A stretch of 64,000 nt of DNA from Acidimicrobiia bacterium (GCA_040289475.1 PSLF01000011.1:1-64000); one strand, 5' to 3'. Numbered from the stretch's first letter, positions 17,419-26,024 are shown. Numbers and translations: made by a program. The notes: generated by a model not told the origin, from the sequence alone.

Positions 17419-17847
17419 TCAGGCTGACCCGGTTCCCTGCGAAATGCTTATAGCTACAGTGCCCGCTATGACTAGCAAGATTCCTACAACTTGTACAGGA
17501 CGAAGGTGCTCGTTTCCAAATATCACGGCAAGGAATGCTGTAACGGCCGGATAAGTAGCTGAGACAGGGACTACGATGGCGGTGTTCTGGGACTTGAGCG
17601 CTTGGTAGAAAAAGACCACTCCAGCTATAGCTGCCAGCTGTATAAGTGAGGCCCAGCCAAAGGCCCTGGCATCGAAGCCGGTTCGCTCAGAGTTAGTAAA
17701 CCACAGAACCAACGCGATAACAGAAGTTGTGGGAATCCCCCATACTATGAGCTGTTGCCAGTCATGGCTTCGCAGCGCCATTCCGTTTAGAAATCCCCAT
17801 GCTCCCCACGCAATGACCGTGGCCAAAGCCCAAACCTGCCAAGGCAT
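17419..17847 (-). CDS. EamA-domain small membrane protein (DMT superfamily)
   Basis: A short, hydrophobic protein with a single EamA unit of about five helices, 142 residues, half the size of the usual ten-helix exporters. The motifs AWGAWGFLNGMA near the start and VPVSATYPAVTAFLAVIFGNEHLRP-like order (basic loop after the fourth helix) are typical. ATG at 17847 is preceded by AAGGAGG. Such single-unit proteins may dimerise to form a transporter; the substrate cannot be inferred. It converges with the protease gene at its 3' side. Confidence 0.8.
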   Translation of the reverse strand: MPWQVWALATVIAWGAWGFLNGMALRSHDWQQLIVWGIPTTSVIALVLWFTNSERTGFDARAFGWASLIQLAAIAGVVFFYQALKSQNTAIVVPVSATYPAVTAFLAVIFGNEHLRPVQVVGILLVIAGTVAISISQGTGSA

Positions 17848-17978
17848 GCGCACCTCCTTCATCAACCTGGCAGCCAGGTTTTAGATACTGAGACTGCGCG
17901 TCTGCTACCGAGCCAGAGCGGTCTAGCATTACTCATTCGCATCGGTCAGCCTATCTGGGGGCGTCGGCTATGACATCG

Positions 17979-19631
17979 TCAAAACTGCAACGGACCCAGC
18001 GCCGCCGCTATCCATCCGAGCGCTACTGCCTCTGCAAAGGAGACCACAGCCGGGGAGGCACCCGACTTATAAGCACCGACAGCGAAAACCTCAAAGTAAA
18101 CAAGTACTCCAACCAAAAGCGGGATAGCCAAAACCATGACAGGCTGAAGAGCCCCGATCCCGATAGCCACACCAATGGCTCCCAGGGCCATGAGTTTTAG
18201 CACCACAGAACAAGTAATGCTCCGAAGAATCCCGCCTCTTTTGGAAAGAAACTCCACAGCCCAAAAGCCTGGGAAAAAGCCGGCCGCACTGAGAACCGCT
18301 GAGAGTAGGCGCTTGGGATCGAGGCCCAAGTTGTGGATCTTGGACAGCCCCCCGGCCAGTAGCACCAAGAGAAGCGCGCTCCCGGCTGCGGCAGACAAAA
18401 TACCCCTAGGCCTCGGACTGCTGACAGCCACAGTGTCCTTCAAAAAAGAGACGGCTGCTGCAACCGTCGCACCCGAAGTCGCAAACAAGACAATGAGCCC
18501 GGAGAGGAGTCCAAGCGGTATCGCCCCATTCAACCCGAAAACTTTTGTCACGATCAGACCAGCAAGCAGAGCTGCGCCCCACAGCACGACTATTCGGCCC
18601 CAGCGCAAATTCTCATCCAGCGCAATCCAGTCGGTACCGCGCTGGAGACGCCCAGTGACTCTGCCCGCCCCGTAGGCAAGTATCAAAGCCAGTGCGACCA
18701 ACGGAAGATAGGAGTGCCGAGCCCCAGCTTGCGCAAGGACAGCATCGTCGGCCGGTGACAACGTGTCTCGGGACCCCCAGAGGGCATTCGTCTCGCCACC
18801 TCTCCCCACCGTCGCCCTTAGCCATGCAACCAGCCATCGCACAGTTTGGGGAGAGGAGACTATAGATAGGTGATCGACCCCCCGCACCTCTACCTGAGCG
18901 ACTGCGTCCCCTTTTTCTACGTTCCCGTAGACGACGTCCTCCCTCATCGCTCCGACTCCGGCGAGGTCTGCGGCTATCTGCCGGACCCTCTCCTTCAGAA
19001 CCCGAGGATCTCCTGCGGCATAGATAAACATGGTGTTTTTGGGGCGTTGTGGACCGGTCAGAGCCCGGCCACCCGAGATCGCCAAAACCGCGGAAGGACG
19101 AGGGTCCGCAGAAGCGAAGTCGAGAGCAGTCGCGGCTCCCATAGAGTGCCCCGCAACTACAATCCGGGAGGCATCTACGTACTTGTTCGAGCTAGCCCAG
19201 TCAATCACGCGACCCATAGTCGCGCGGTGAGTCGGACCTGCTGGAGAGCCGAACGAGTTCTCGTTTTGGCCGTGTCCAGGTGCATCGTATGTAGCTACTG
19301 CGTATCCGTTGCGAGCCAAGGACTCGGCCAGATAGGACAGACCGACACGATCTCCGACGAGCCCATGGGCCATGACAACCAACGGGAAGATCCTGTCCGA
19401 GACTCCTCCAATGCCTCCTGCTTCATGCACAGAGGATCCCCGGGGGATGTAAAGAGTGACCGGAATACCGTCTTCCAACACAGCGGAGATTCGAACCACT
19501 TGACCGTCGTCTGTGTCCCGTGGAGCCAGCACACCGAGCGACCACAACACCAGCGCTGCGATCATCACCACAGAGTAAACGATCCTTTTTATGTCGCGTG
19601 GGGGCTGTTGGGCGCTGCCTATCTCAGTCAT
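17979..19631 (-). CDS. Membrane-bound alpha/beta hydrolase with C-terminal multi-helix domain
   Basis: A 550-residue protein with an N-terminal membrane anchor (residues about 15-38), an alpha/beta-hydrolase domain (about 45-280) and roughly eight further membrane helices (about 310-545). The hydrolase shows VMAHGLVGDR (oxyanion region), YDAPGHGQNE, the nucleophile elbow VAGHSMGAATAL and a late VRGVDHLSIV with the likely catalytic His. The hydrolase domain would face outside if the first helix is an uncleaved anchor (inference). It overlaps the 3' end of the broken hydrolase remnant by 8 bp. Substrate unknown. Confidence 0.82.
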   Translation of the reverse strand: MTEIGSAQQPPRDIKRIVYSVVMIAALVLWSLGVLAPRDTDDGQVVRISAVLEDGIPVTLYIPRGSSVHEAGGIGGVSDRIFPLVVMAHGLVGDRVGLSYLAESLARNGYAVATYDAPGHGQNENSFGSPAGPTHRATMGRVIDWASSNKYVDASRIVVAGHSMGAATALDFASADPRPSAVLAISGGRALTGPQRPKNTMFIYAAGDPRVLKERVRQIAADLAGVGAMREDVVYGNVEKGDAVAQVEVRGVDHLSIVSSPQTVRWLVAWLRATVGRGGETNALWGSRDTLSPADDAVLAQAGARHSYLPLVALALILAYGAGRVTGRLQRGTDWIALDENLRWGRIVVLWGAALLAGLIVTKVFGLNGAIPLGLLSGLIVLFATSGATVAAAVSFLKDTVAVSSPRPRGILSAAAGSALLLVLLAGGLSKIHNLGLDPKRLLSAVLSAAGFFPGFWAVEFLSKRGGILRSITCSVVLKLMALGAIGVAIGIGALQPVMVLAIPLLVGVLVYFEVFAVGAYKSGASPAVVSFAEAVALGWIAAALGPLQF

Positions 19632-20060
19632 CCGAATTACAAGCCCCTGCCCTACTAGACAGCCCCACGCTTCGCCGGGCCTGCTGGACGAAGTTCCGGT
19701 CTAGCCCATTGGTCAAGTAGCAGAAGGAAATCCCCGAGTCAGGATCCGCCCACGCGATTTGTCCACCTGCCCCATCGTGCCCGAACGTGCTCGGAGAGAC
19801 CTCCTGACCGAAGCCCCTGTATATCGACTCGAGAGGATCCTCGGCAACCATAAGTCCCCTGCTACGGTGGGACGTTATCCCACGGATCGGATCGGGGAGA
19901 TCCGAGATCAGTTCTATCCCTTCCGAGATAATCTCGGATTTCCATATGGCGGATCGAAGATGCGCTCCTTGACCAAACAACGACAATCGACCCCCGTCAC
20001 CCTCTCGATTATGTCAGCAAGGACCCAGTGTGCTTCAGAAGGTGTTCTACGGTGACTGCG
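19624..20060 (-). pseudogene. Remnant of a beta-lactamase-family serine hydrolase (class C/EstB type)
   Basis: On the minus strand the typical middle segment PSEAHWVLADIIERVTG is readable at about 20045-19995 in one frame, and the C-terminal part FGHDGAGGQIAWADPDSG followed by FCYLTNGLDRN and QARRSVGLSSRAGAC in another (open from about 20012 to 19624). The frame changes between them, and the first frame stops near 19920. The N-terminal half with the SxxK catalytic motif is missing; only about 150 bp separate the remnant from tRNA-Arg(TCG). It is therefore a truncated, frameshifted gene. Confidence 0.75.
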
Positions 20061-20212
20061 TGCTTACCGTTGGAAGACGTCCACGCTGTCGCCTTAGCGC
20101 CGGATACCTAGTAACTAGACGTCGCTCTGCGATTCGTCCTGAAGCGTCTTTTAGAGAGAATACAGAGCCTTTACTTGTGGGTGCGGCGAATCGAAGATCT
20201 CCTAGGTCAGGG

Positions 20213-20286
20213 CGCGCTCGGAGGGACTCGAACCCCCAACCTTCTGATCCGAAGTCAGATGCTCTATCCAATTGAGCTACGAGCGC
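20213..20286 (-). tRNA. tRNA-Arg(TCG)
   Basis: Minus-strand cloverleaf with acceptor stem GCGCTCG/CGAGCGC, anticodon arm TCTGA-CTTCGGA-TCAGA (anticodon TCG) and T loop TTCGAGT. CCA is not encoded. Nearly identical to the tRNA-Arg(ACG) gene 1.28 kb upstream, apart from the anticodon, one D-loop base and one T-arm base. Confidence 0.95.
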
Positions 20287-20357
20287 TCGTCTAGCTTGGC
20301 CAAACCATGCCTGGGGTACGTCAATTAACATACTCAACTCATCGCTGGTTCAAGCCC

Positions 20358-20747
20358 TCATCGGTATCTGGCGGCCTCCGCAAGACCAGCGATGTTGATG
20401 CGGTACCCTCTCCCTCTTACCGCTATCACGAACCTCCCTAGCTCGCCCAGGGCATGCCTGATCCTGGCTATGTGAATGTCGATAGCACGAGAGTTAGTAT
20501 TCAGAACCCCCCCTCCCAGCGCTTGGTACAACTCGGATCTAGCCACCACTCTTCCTTCTGCCTCGAGAAGACGGGCGAGAATGCGGATCTGACCAAGCGA
20601 AACAGGAACCGGTTTTCCATCGACCCGAAGCTCGCACATCTCCGAGGGGGAAAGCCAGATCGGGCCACACGAGATCGCGTCAGCTGGCGCTGGTGTTTTG
20701 GCACCAGATCGTGTTCTCGATCGAGCTTTGGATCCTGCGGTCACCAC
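20358..20747 (-). CDS. Stand-alone OmpR/PhoB-type winged-helix DNA-binding protein
   Basis: A 129-residue protein made only of the C-terminal DNA-binding domain of response regulators. The wing and helices are seen in GKPVPVSLGQIRILARLLEA, then VVARSELYQALGG, the recognition-helix region SRAIDIHIARIRHALGE and the final wing AVRGRGYRIN. There is no receiver domain and no phospho-acceptor Asp, so control must be by amount or partner, not by a standard kinase. The first 35 residues are low-complexity. It starts (GTG) 16 bp after a small membrane ORF and lies 70 bp before tRNA-Arg(TCG). Confidence 0.75.
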   Translation of the reverse strand: MVTAGSKARSRTRSGAKTPAPADAISCGPIWLSPSEMCELRVDGKPVPVSLGQIRILARLLEAEGRVVARSELYQALGGGVLNTNSRAIDIHIARIRHALGELGRFVIAVRGRGYRINIAGLAEAARYR

Positions 20748-20763
20748 AGAGCGACCTTTTCCA

Positions 20764-21060
20764 CTATGTTCTGCTAAAGAGCAAAACCAGCAGAGCGATG
20801 GTGGGTCCTACCAGAAAAACGGACCCACCCTCTTTTATCAGTCGACTCAGTGGAACCGTGGGGCTCACACCCGCAAACAAGCGAGCTTTCCGACAGGCCA
20901 GCTTTCCGAAAAAAAGCATTGCATAACACCCAAGCATGGCCCCGAGGTACACAACTCTTGACGCGCCGAACAGTGCGAGAATTCCCACTGAGACAACGAA
21001 CGCCACCGGTGCCATCACGAGGCGCGGATTCGATTCGACGTACAAGTCTCTGTTCGCCAT
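20764..21060 (-). CDS. Small hypothetical membrane protein
   Basis: A 98-residue open frame with two or three predicted membrane helices (PVAFVVSVGILALFGASRVV, VVYLGAMLGCYAMLFFG, and VFLVGPTIALLVLLF at the C-terminus). I recognise no family. It lies in a region of gene decay and a longer but featureless open frame overlaps it, so it may be a degraded piece. Its closeness to the winged-helix gene (16 bp) is the best argument that it is real. Confidence 0.4.
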   Translation of the reverse strand: MANRDLYVESNPRLVMAPVAFVVSVGILALFGASRVVYLGAMLGCYAMLFFGKLACRKARLFAGVSPTVPLSRLIKEGGSVFLVGPTIALLVLLFSRT

Positions 21061-21150
21061 TCAGTTCTCGCGTGGCTTCAGATCGCCGCCTCTCCAACAG
21101 GTTGCGGGTAGGGCGGCTAGTAAGCTCGGGATTGGACAAAGCCCCTTGTA

Positions 21151-21515
21151 CTAGTGAGTAAAGCTCTTGGTAAGCGCTTTGAGGTCTGCAAAAACTCTTG
21201 CTGTTATACCCACGCTCGTCGCAGCAAGGGCTGAGCCCGCAAAGAGGGCAACAACGGGATCTAATCCAAAGGCAATACCAACTCCATAGCCCAGCACTAG
21301 CGGCGCGATTACCCCCATGAAAGCAACGCTTAGCGATGATCTACCCACAGAACCGAGTTCTGCGAGATCCATTTGAATGCCGACATCGAAGAGGACTCGT
21401 TACCGCTACATAAAAATCCCGTAACAGGTAAGTATTGTCTTCGCCTCGGCAAGCACAAATAGCAAAGCCTCGTCCAAGGGTCTCTTTAGGATCACGAACA
21501 CGACCTGGTTCAACA
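21151..21515 (-). pseudogene. Remnant of a CPA2/KefB-type cation/proton antiporter
   Basis: The minus strand reads RVLFDVGIQMDLAELGSVG, then VAFMGVIAPLVLGYGVG and ALFAGSALAATSVGITARV, all typical of the membrane domain of Kef/NapA-type antiporters, and stops at 21151 after helix five or so. Upstream, a second frame ending at about 21398 reads DEALLFVLAEA, the preceding helix of the same family, before stop codons. So at least one frameshift breaks the N-terminal part and most of the C-terminal part is lost. It lies between the two tRNA-Arg genes. Confidence 0.7.
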
Positions 21516-21565
21516 GCATTCTGGCCCGAGGCGGATGGGCTGACGTGTCTAACTCAATCAGGCTG

Positions 21566-21640
21566 CGCGCTCGGAGGGATTCGAACCCCCAACCTTCTGA
21601 TCCGTAGTCAGATGCTCTATCCAGATTGAGCTACGAGCGC
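21566..21640 (-). tRNA. tRNA-Arg(ACG)
   Basis: Minus-strand cloverleaf with acceptor GCGCTCG/CGAGCGC and anticodon arm TCTGA-CTACGGA-TCAGA, anticodon ACG. The wobble A needs deamination to inosine; tadA is at 34.4-34.9 kb. CCA is not encoded. Confidence 0.95.
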
Positions 21641-21853
21641 ACAGTAAGAACGGCGGGTGCTTTCAGGGTCTACACTGCCGAGAGAACTCCCTCCCGCAGA
21701 GAGCTCGATCTCGCTCTTTGAGTTGGCATCAAAGTATTGTACGGACCCCGCACGCCTCAACCACACCAGTATCCCCAGGTTGCGAGAGTCTGCCTTTTCG
21801 AGAGATCGGATGCCCAAGCAGAAGCCGAAATCAATCGCTCTCGCTTAGCCGAG

Positions 21854-21944
21854 CGGAGGGGGAGGGATTCGAACCCTCGAGGCGGCTTTATCCGCCAACC
21901 CGCTTAGCAGGCGGGCGCCCTAGACCGGACTAGGCGACCCCTCC
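21854..21944 (-). tRNA. tRNA-Ser(GCT)
   Basis: Class II tRNA on the minus strand: acceptor GGAGGGG/CCCCTCC, anticodon arm CCCGC-CTGCTAA-GCGGG (anticodon GCT), long variable arm GGCGG...CCGCC and T arm with TTCGAAT. CCA is not encoded. Confidence 0.95.
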
Positions 21945-22217
21945 AATCCTCATGCCACCTTGGCACAGAGGCGTGTCCGAAGCTGCTCTCCGATGCTGCA
22001 CGAGCACTTCACGATATCCACCAATAACTTCATCCACAGTAAGCCTATTGTGCCGGATTGCTCCATGGCATGCGGTAATAGAGATGTGAAACGGCCCTGT
22101 GATTTTGGGAGCATCGAGGGGCGCGGGGTCTGCAGAGATAACTAGTGAAAAAGTATCAGTTCGGCGAGCACGAAGATTTTGGAGCGGATATACTCAGCGT
22201 CACGCCGCGGAGCTCAG

Positions 22218-23333
22218 ATGGATTCAGCTGATAAAGGTCCAGCTCATAAGCTCTCAAACGACCACTTCCCCGGCGACTTGCCGGTATCAGAGTGGCCCAA
22301 GGTATGGGCGGTTGTCCTGAATTGGCGCAACGCCAAGATGACCGCTGAGTGCGTACGCACCCTCGAGAAGTGCGGATATCCCAACTTAGAGATTCTCATC
22401 GTCGACAATGGCTCCGAGGACGGAAGTCCCGCCTTGCTCTCGAGGGAGTTCCCATTCCTTCACCATATGCATCTGCCCGTGAATCTCGGATATGCAGGTG
22501 GAAACGCGGCCGGCATGCAAAGGGCGCTCGCTGATCCCTCCACCTTTGCGGTGCTCGTTATAAACAACGACTGTGTCGTGACCGAAGGATTCCTCTTTCC
22601 TCTGGTCACCGAACTTTTAGATCACCCTGACACGGCAGCGGCGGGACCAGTTCAGCTCTTGTATGAAAACGACGAACTGGTGTGGGCAAACGCGGGATCG
22701 CGCTTTTCGTTTTGGCTGGCTCGTGTCGTACCGGACGGGCTGAGCAGCTCCGAGGTGCCCGCTCGAGGCCAGCGGGCAATTGTCGAATTCCACTGCGGGG
22801 CGTGCGCACTTTATCGCGCCGATGCGCTACGAAGGGTTGGATTGCTCGATCCGAAACTTTTCTTGTTCGGAGAAGAACCCGATTGGAGCTACAGGGCAGC
22901 AGTGGATGGGTGGAAAACCGTAGTGGTCACAGATTCGCGGGTTATCCACCCAGGGGGTCGCTCTACTGACACCGTTCCGCTGGCCAAGACTTACTACATC
23001 TACAGAAACACATCATGGCTTATACGGCGTCATGGAAGTACAGCACAAATAGGCGTCCAGGTAGTCAGGGTGTTGATCGGGCGCGGGCTGCGATCTGTTG
23101 TTGCAAGCCTCCTTCGAGGGGAGCTGATGCTGGCTTGGGCCAAACTGAGAGGTAACATCGACGGTATTGTTGGTGACGCGTCGAGATCGTCGATTCCCGA
23201 AGAAGCCGCGCTACAGCAAAAGTTCGAGCTGGAACATGCCGACGGTGCTCTGAGAAGAAGAGCCAGCAGACACATGACTGCTGACGCGGTACGCACAGCT
23301 ATAGCAGACGCTACCAGAAACAGCCTTCCATAA
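22218..23333 (+). CDS. Family 2 glycosyltransferase (rhamnosyltransferase-like)
   Basis: A GT-A glycosyltransferase acting on surface polysaccharide. Visible are WAVVLNWRNAKMTAECV at the start of the fold, LIVDNGSEDGSPALL, NLGYAGGNAAGM, the nucleotide-binding VLVINNDCVVT (NND in place of DxD) and FLFGEEPDWSYRA, in the region of the catalytic base. ATG at 22218 has GGAG six bases upstream and gives 371 residues; TTG at 22179 is possible. About 100 C-terminal residues beyond the catalytic fold may bind the membrane. No other polysaccharide gene is adjacent. Confidence 0.88.
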   Translation: MDSADKGPAHKLSNDHFPGDLPVSEWPKVWAVVLNWRNAKMTAECVRTLEKCGYPNLEILIVDNGSEDGSPALLSREFPFLHHMHLPVNLGYAGGNAAGMQRALADPSTFAVLVINNDCVVTEGFLFPLVTELLDHPDTAAAGPVQLLYENDELVWANAGSRFSFWLARVVPDGLSSSEVPARGQRAIVEFHCGACALYRADALRRVGLLDPKLFLFGEEPDWSYRAAVDGWKTVVVTDSRVIHPGGRSTDTVPLAKTYYIYRNTSWLIRRHGSTAQIGVQVVRVLIGRGLRSVVASLLRGELMLAWAKLRGNIDGIVGDASRSSIPEEAALQQKFELEHADGALRRRASRHMTADAVRTAIADATRNSLP

Positions 23334-23342
23334 CTAGATCGC

Positions 23343-23915
23343 TCAGGCAGTCTTGCTCACGCCACTGCCGTAATCTGGGAGATTTCCAAATCCTGCGAGC
23401 ACGAGCGCCGTAATTCCAACCAGTACACCGGATCCGAGCATCCAGATGCCCGTGAGGGTGGCGACACCACGCACTCCAATAGTCGGATACCTCAGCATTG
23501 CCGCACCGAGCACGAGCCCCAACATCCCCTCGAGTAGCTCTCTATCAGGCCCGAAAAGTTCATTCTTTAGGGCAGCAACCAACAACACTTGGATGGCACT
23601 TCCCAAAAACAACACTGCCCCCGTAACTGATGCCAATGCGGTAGCAGACCCGCTCGGATCGATCCAAAGGGGGAGTCCTAAAGAGAGCATCCAGATGGCT
23701 TCGAACGCGAGGACTGCCCAGTCATATCCGAGTCGAATTACCGAGAAAGCAGAAATGGCGAAGAGTATCCCGTTCGCAGCGAAAACTATGCCAATTGCGC
23801 GCCCTAAAACTCGGGCGTCCTCGCTGGGCCAGAAAATCAAGACCAACCCACCTGCCGTGAGCCCAAGTGAGGCCAGCATAAGGATCCACCACCGGTCATG
23901 CTTCGGGCGAGACAT
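23343..23915 (-). CDS. HdeD-like (DUF308) membrane protein
   Basis: A 190-residue protein with about six hydrophobic segments arranged in three similar pairs, as in the HdeD/DUF308 family. Marks are GLTAGGLVLIFWPSEDARV, AIGIVFAANGILFAISAF and the repeat LVLGAAMLRYPTIGVRGVA. The loop W-P preceded by a helix in each repeat is typical. Family members are membrane proteins of unclear biochemical role, linked to acid stress in enterobacteria. It converges on the glycosyltransferase with a gap of only 9 bp. Confidence 0.8.
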   Translation of the reverse strand: MSRPKHDRWWILMLASLGLTAGGLVLIFWPSEDARVLGRAIGIVFAANGILFAISAFSVIRLGYDWAVLAFEAIWMLSLGLPLWIDPSGSATALASVTGAVLFLGSAIQVLLVAALKNELFGPDRELLEGMLGLVLGAAMLRYPTIGVRGVATLTGIWMLGSGVLVGITALVLAGFGNLPDYGSGVSKTA

Positions 23916-24134
23916 CGCGTATCGCGTCTCCTTCGCTCGGCTCCCCTGTCTCCAACAGGGACAATCCTCAAGCGCAATGGACCTCGAGTCTTAGCAACTC
24001 GGTCCGACTCAAACAACAGGGCGCAACAAGGATTTACCACCGCTCGCCACATTGCAACTTTGCTCGTACAAGTTCTTCGCAGTCAGTGATAAAGGACCCG
24101 GCGATTGCCCACACAAAGGCCCTAGAATTCGCCC

Positions 24135-24219
24135 GGAGGGATGGCCGAGCGGACGAAGGCGATGGTCTTGAAAACCATTGTGGGGCAACCCACCGGGGGT
24201 TCGAATCCCCCTCCCTCCG
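24135..24219 (+). tRNA. tRNA-Ser(TGA)
   Basis: Plus-strand class II tRNA: acceptor GGAGGGA/TCCCTCC, anticodon arm with loop CTTGAAA (anticodon TGA), variable arm GTGGGGCAACCCAC and T arm GGGGG-TTCGAAT-CCCCC. CCA is not encoded. Confidence 0.95.
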
Positions 24220-24326
24220 CGGATCGACAGGTCATCGTAACAATCGGATAAAGATCGCCCTAACGCGTGCTAATCTCGGACCCTAGTGCGCATGTGCAAT
24301 TGAGCTCATCTGGATAGTCCAAGGAA

Positions 24327-25343
24327 ATGAGAACTACCTTAAAGCCATCAAATACTAATGACATCAATCCCAAACTCTTGACTATACTGCGGTGCCCAAA
24401 ATGCGGATCGAGCATTCTTCCCTCCCTTCGTTGTTCTAGTTGTAACGAGCAGTACTCAACGACAGGAAGTGTTATTCAGTTTTTAGATTCCTCAAAATTC
24501 CAAGATGTTTACACAATTCATGAATTCTACGAGGGCATGGCAGACTATAATGTTGGATATATCCCAGGCGAAAGCCGACTGAAGGATTGGGCGTTTTTCG
24601 AACTTTGCAAGTCAGGTTTAATGGGGCAGCTAAAGCAAGTTATTGAACGCTTTGAATCCTCAGATCTAACTGCAGTGGAATTTGCTTGCGGTGGAGGGAT
24701 AGCCTGGGTAGCTTCCCTAGCGACTACGGTGGGAGTAGATATATCCTTAAGTTCCCTTCAAGTCGCAGCAAATGTTTATGATCTTACTTTGCAAGCAGAT
24801 ATAAGAGATGTACCCCTAGCTGACAACTGCGCCGATCTGGTGTGGGGCAGCTACTTCTACGAACATTTAAACTCTCGTGATAAAGATCTTGCCTTAGGTG
24901 AAATGTATAGAACGCTAAAACCGGGCGGGTGGTGTATTTTGCAGTTTGATAGCCTCGGAGATAACGCTCTCATGCGTTTTGCTCGTCACGATACAGAAAG
25001 ATTCGAAAAAGGATTTGTTGTCAACGATGGTCATATAGGTCTTGAGCCTTTGCCTCAAGCGATCGAGCGTATCGCAAACTGCGGTTTCAAGATTCGAAGA
25101 GTAATGAAATTTGGCACGACTCCTTTGCAATATCTCGTGGTGTATAACTGGCTGTGTATGGGGTACAAAGACAAATATAGATGGGTAAGATTGCTGGATA
25201 CATTTAAGGACGCGTTAGCTTCAAGAAGAATTGGTTTCTACTGGGAACTCGCCGTAACCGCTTTTGATAGAGCTATCAATCCATTTTCTAAAGCATCTAA
25301 GGCAACTATCGCCATTGTCGTTTCTCAGAAAGCCGAGGAATAA
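24327..25343 (+). CDS. SAM-dependent methyltransferase with N-terminal zinc ribbon (AT-rich, probably transferred)
   Basis: A 338-residue class I methyltransferase. Residues 20-55 form a Trm112-like zinc ribbon (LRCPKCGSSI, then RCSSCNEQY and VIQFLDSS). The Rossmann fold follows, with motif I AVEFACGGGIAWVA near residue 118, GVDISLSSL and DLVWGSYFYEHLN near the post-motif II, and EMYRTLKPGGW. Base composition is sharply AT-rich; for example, 21 of 60 bases are G or C in 24481-24540, against 40 of 60 in 26101-26160. It begins 108 bp after tRNA-Ser(TGA). The substrate cannot be inferred; similar proteins act on lipids or surface glycans. Confidence 0.88.
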   Translation: MRTTLKPSNTNDINPKLLTILRCPKCGSSILPSLRCSSCNEQYSTTGSVIQFLDSSKFQDVYTIHEFYEGMADYNVGYIPGESRLKDWAFFELCKSGLMGQLKQVIERFESSDLTAVEFACGGGIAWVASLATTVGVDISLSSLQVAANVYDLTLQADIRDVPLADNCADLVWGSYFYEHLNSRDKDLALGEMYRTLKPGGWCILQFDSLGDNALMRFARHDTERFEKGFVVNDGHIGLEPLPQAIERIANCGFKIRRVMKFGTTPLQYLVVYNWLCMGYKDKYRWVRLLDTFKDALASRRIGFYWELAVTAFDRAINPFSKASKATIAIVVSQKAEE

Positions 25344-25379
25344 AGTTGGAGTATTTCGAGAAGCGACCGGGAGGCAACA

Positions 25380-26024
25380 CTGAGAATCGGAATTGTGGGG
25401 CCGGGCCAAATAGGACTCGCACTCTCTCATAGGTGGTACGAGGCGGGTCACGAGATCTTTTATACGTTTTCTCGAAGTCAAGAAAAACTTCAGCGACTCG
25501 CATCGGAGCTGGGTGAGAGGGGCTCGTGGGGGACACCAGCCCGGGCTGGTAAGGTATGCGATGTTCTGGTGCTGTCGACCAAGTGGAAACAGGTCCCCGA
25601 AGCCATCGAGCAGATGGGAAATCTCGGCGGCAAAATCCTTCTAGAAACCGTCAACCCAATAAGCGAAGACGGAAATCTCGAGATAGGCCACGTGACATCG
25701 GCCGGAGAGCAGATCGCCCAGATGGCTTTAGGTGCTGTTACGGTAGGGGCGTTTCACTCAGTCCCCGCTACTGTGATCGGAGCCAGCAGAGATCCCGCGG
25801 ACTTGTATCAGGGACAAAAACCAGTTGTTTTTTACTGCGGAGGAGACGAACGAGCGAAGAGAGTCGTGGCTGAACTGATATCGGCGGCAGGATTCGATCC
25901 ATGCGACACCGGTCCGATCGATTCGTGCAGATACCTCGAGCCCCTTGCTCTTCTTATGATTCGGGCTGCCTCCGTAATACAAATAAGAGACATTTCATTG
26001 GGACTGCTGAGACCGAGACGGTAG
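25380..26024 (+). CDS. F420-dependent NADP reductase-like oxidoreductase, CTG start
   Basis: A Rossmann-fold protein of the NADPH:F420 oxidoreductase / coenzyme F420-type dehydrogenase family. The fold opens with RIGIVGPGQIGLALSHRW (GxGxxG) and continues through VLVLSTKWKQVPEAIEQMG, LLETVNPIS, VGAFHSVPATV and the C-terminal GPIDSCRYLEPLALLMI. The natural start by alignment is the codon just before Arg-Ile-Gly; that codon is CTG at 25380, placed 5 bases after GGGAGG. The nearest ordinary start (GTG at 25395) would cut into the first beta strand. 214 residues, normal for the family. It precedes the FIST gene by 69 bp. Confidence 0.85.
   Translation: MRIGIVGPGQIGLALSHRWYEAGHEIFYTFSRSQEKLQRLASELGERGSWGTPARAGKVCDVLVLSTKWKQVPEAIEQMGNLGGKILLETVNPISEDGNLEIGHVTSAGEQIAQMALGAVTVGAFHSVPATVIGASRDPADLYQGQKPVVFYCGGDERAKRVVAELISAAGFDPCDTGPIDSCRYLEPLALLMIRAASVIQIRDISLGLLRPRR

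Noticed and set aside
20774-21139. 121-residue open frame on the minus strand overlapping the small membrane ORF
   Set aside because: Composition is Arg/Ser/Gly-rich without any domain, membrane segment or ribosome binding site; it looks like a shadow frame.
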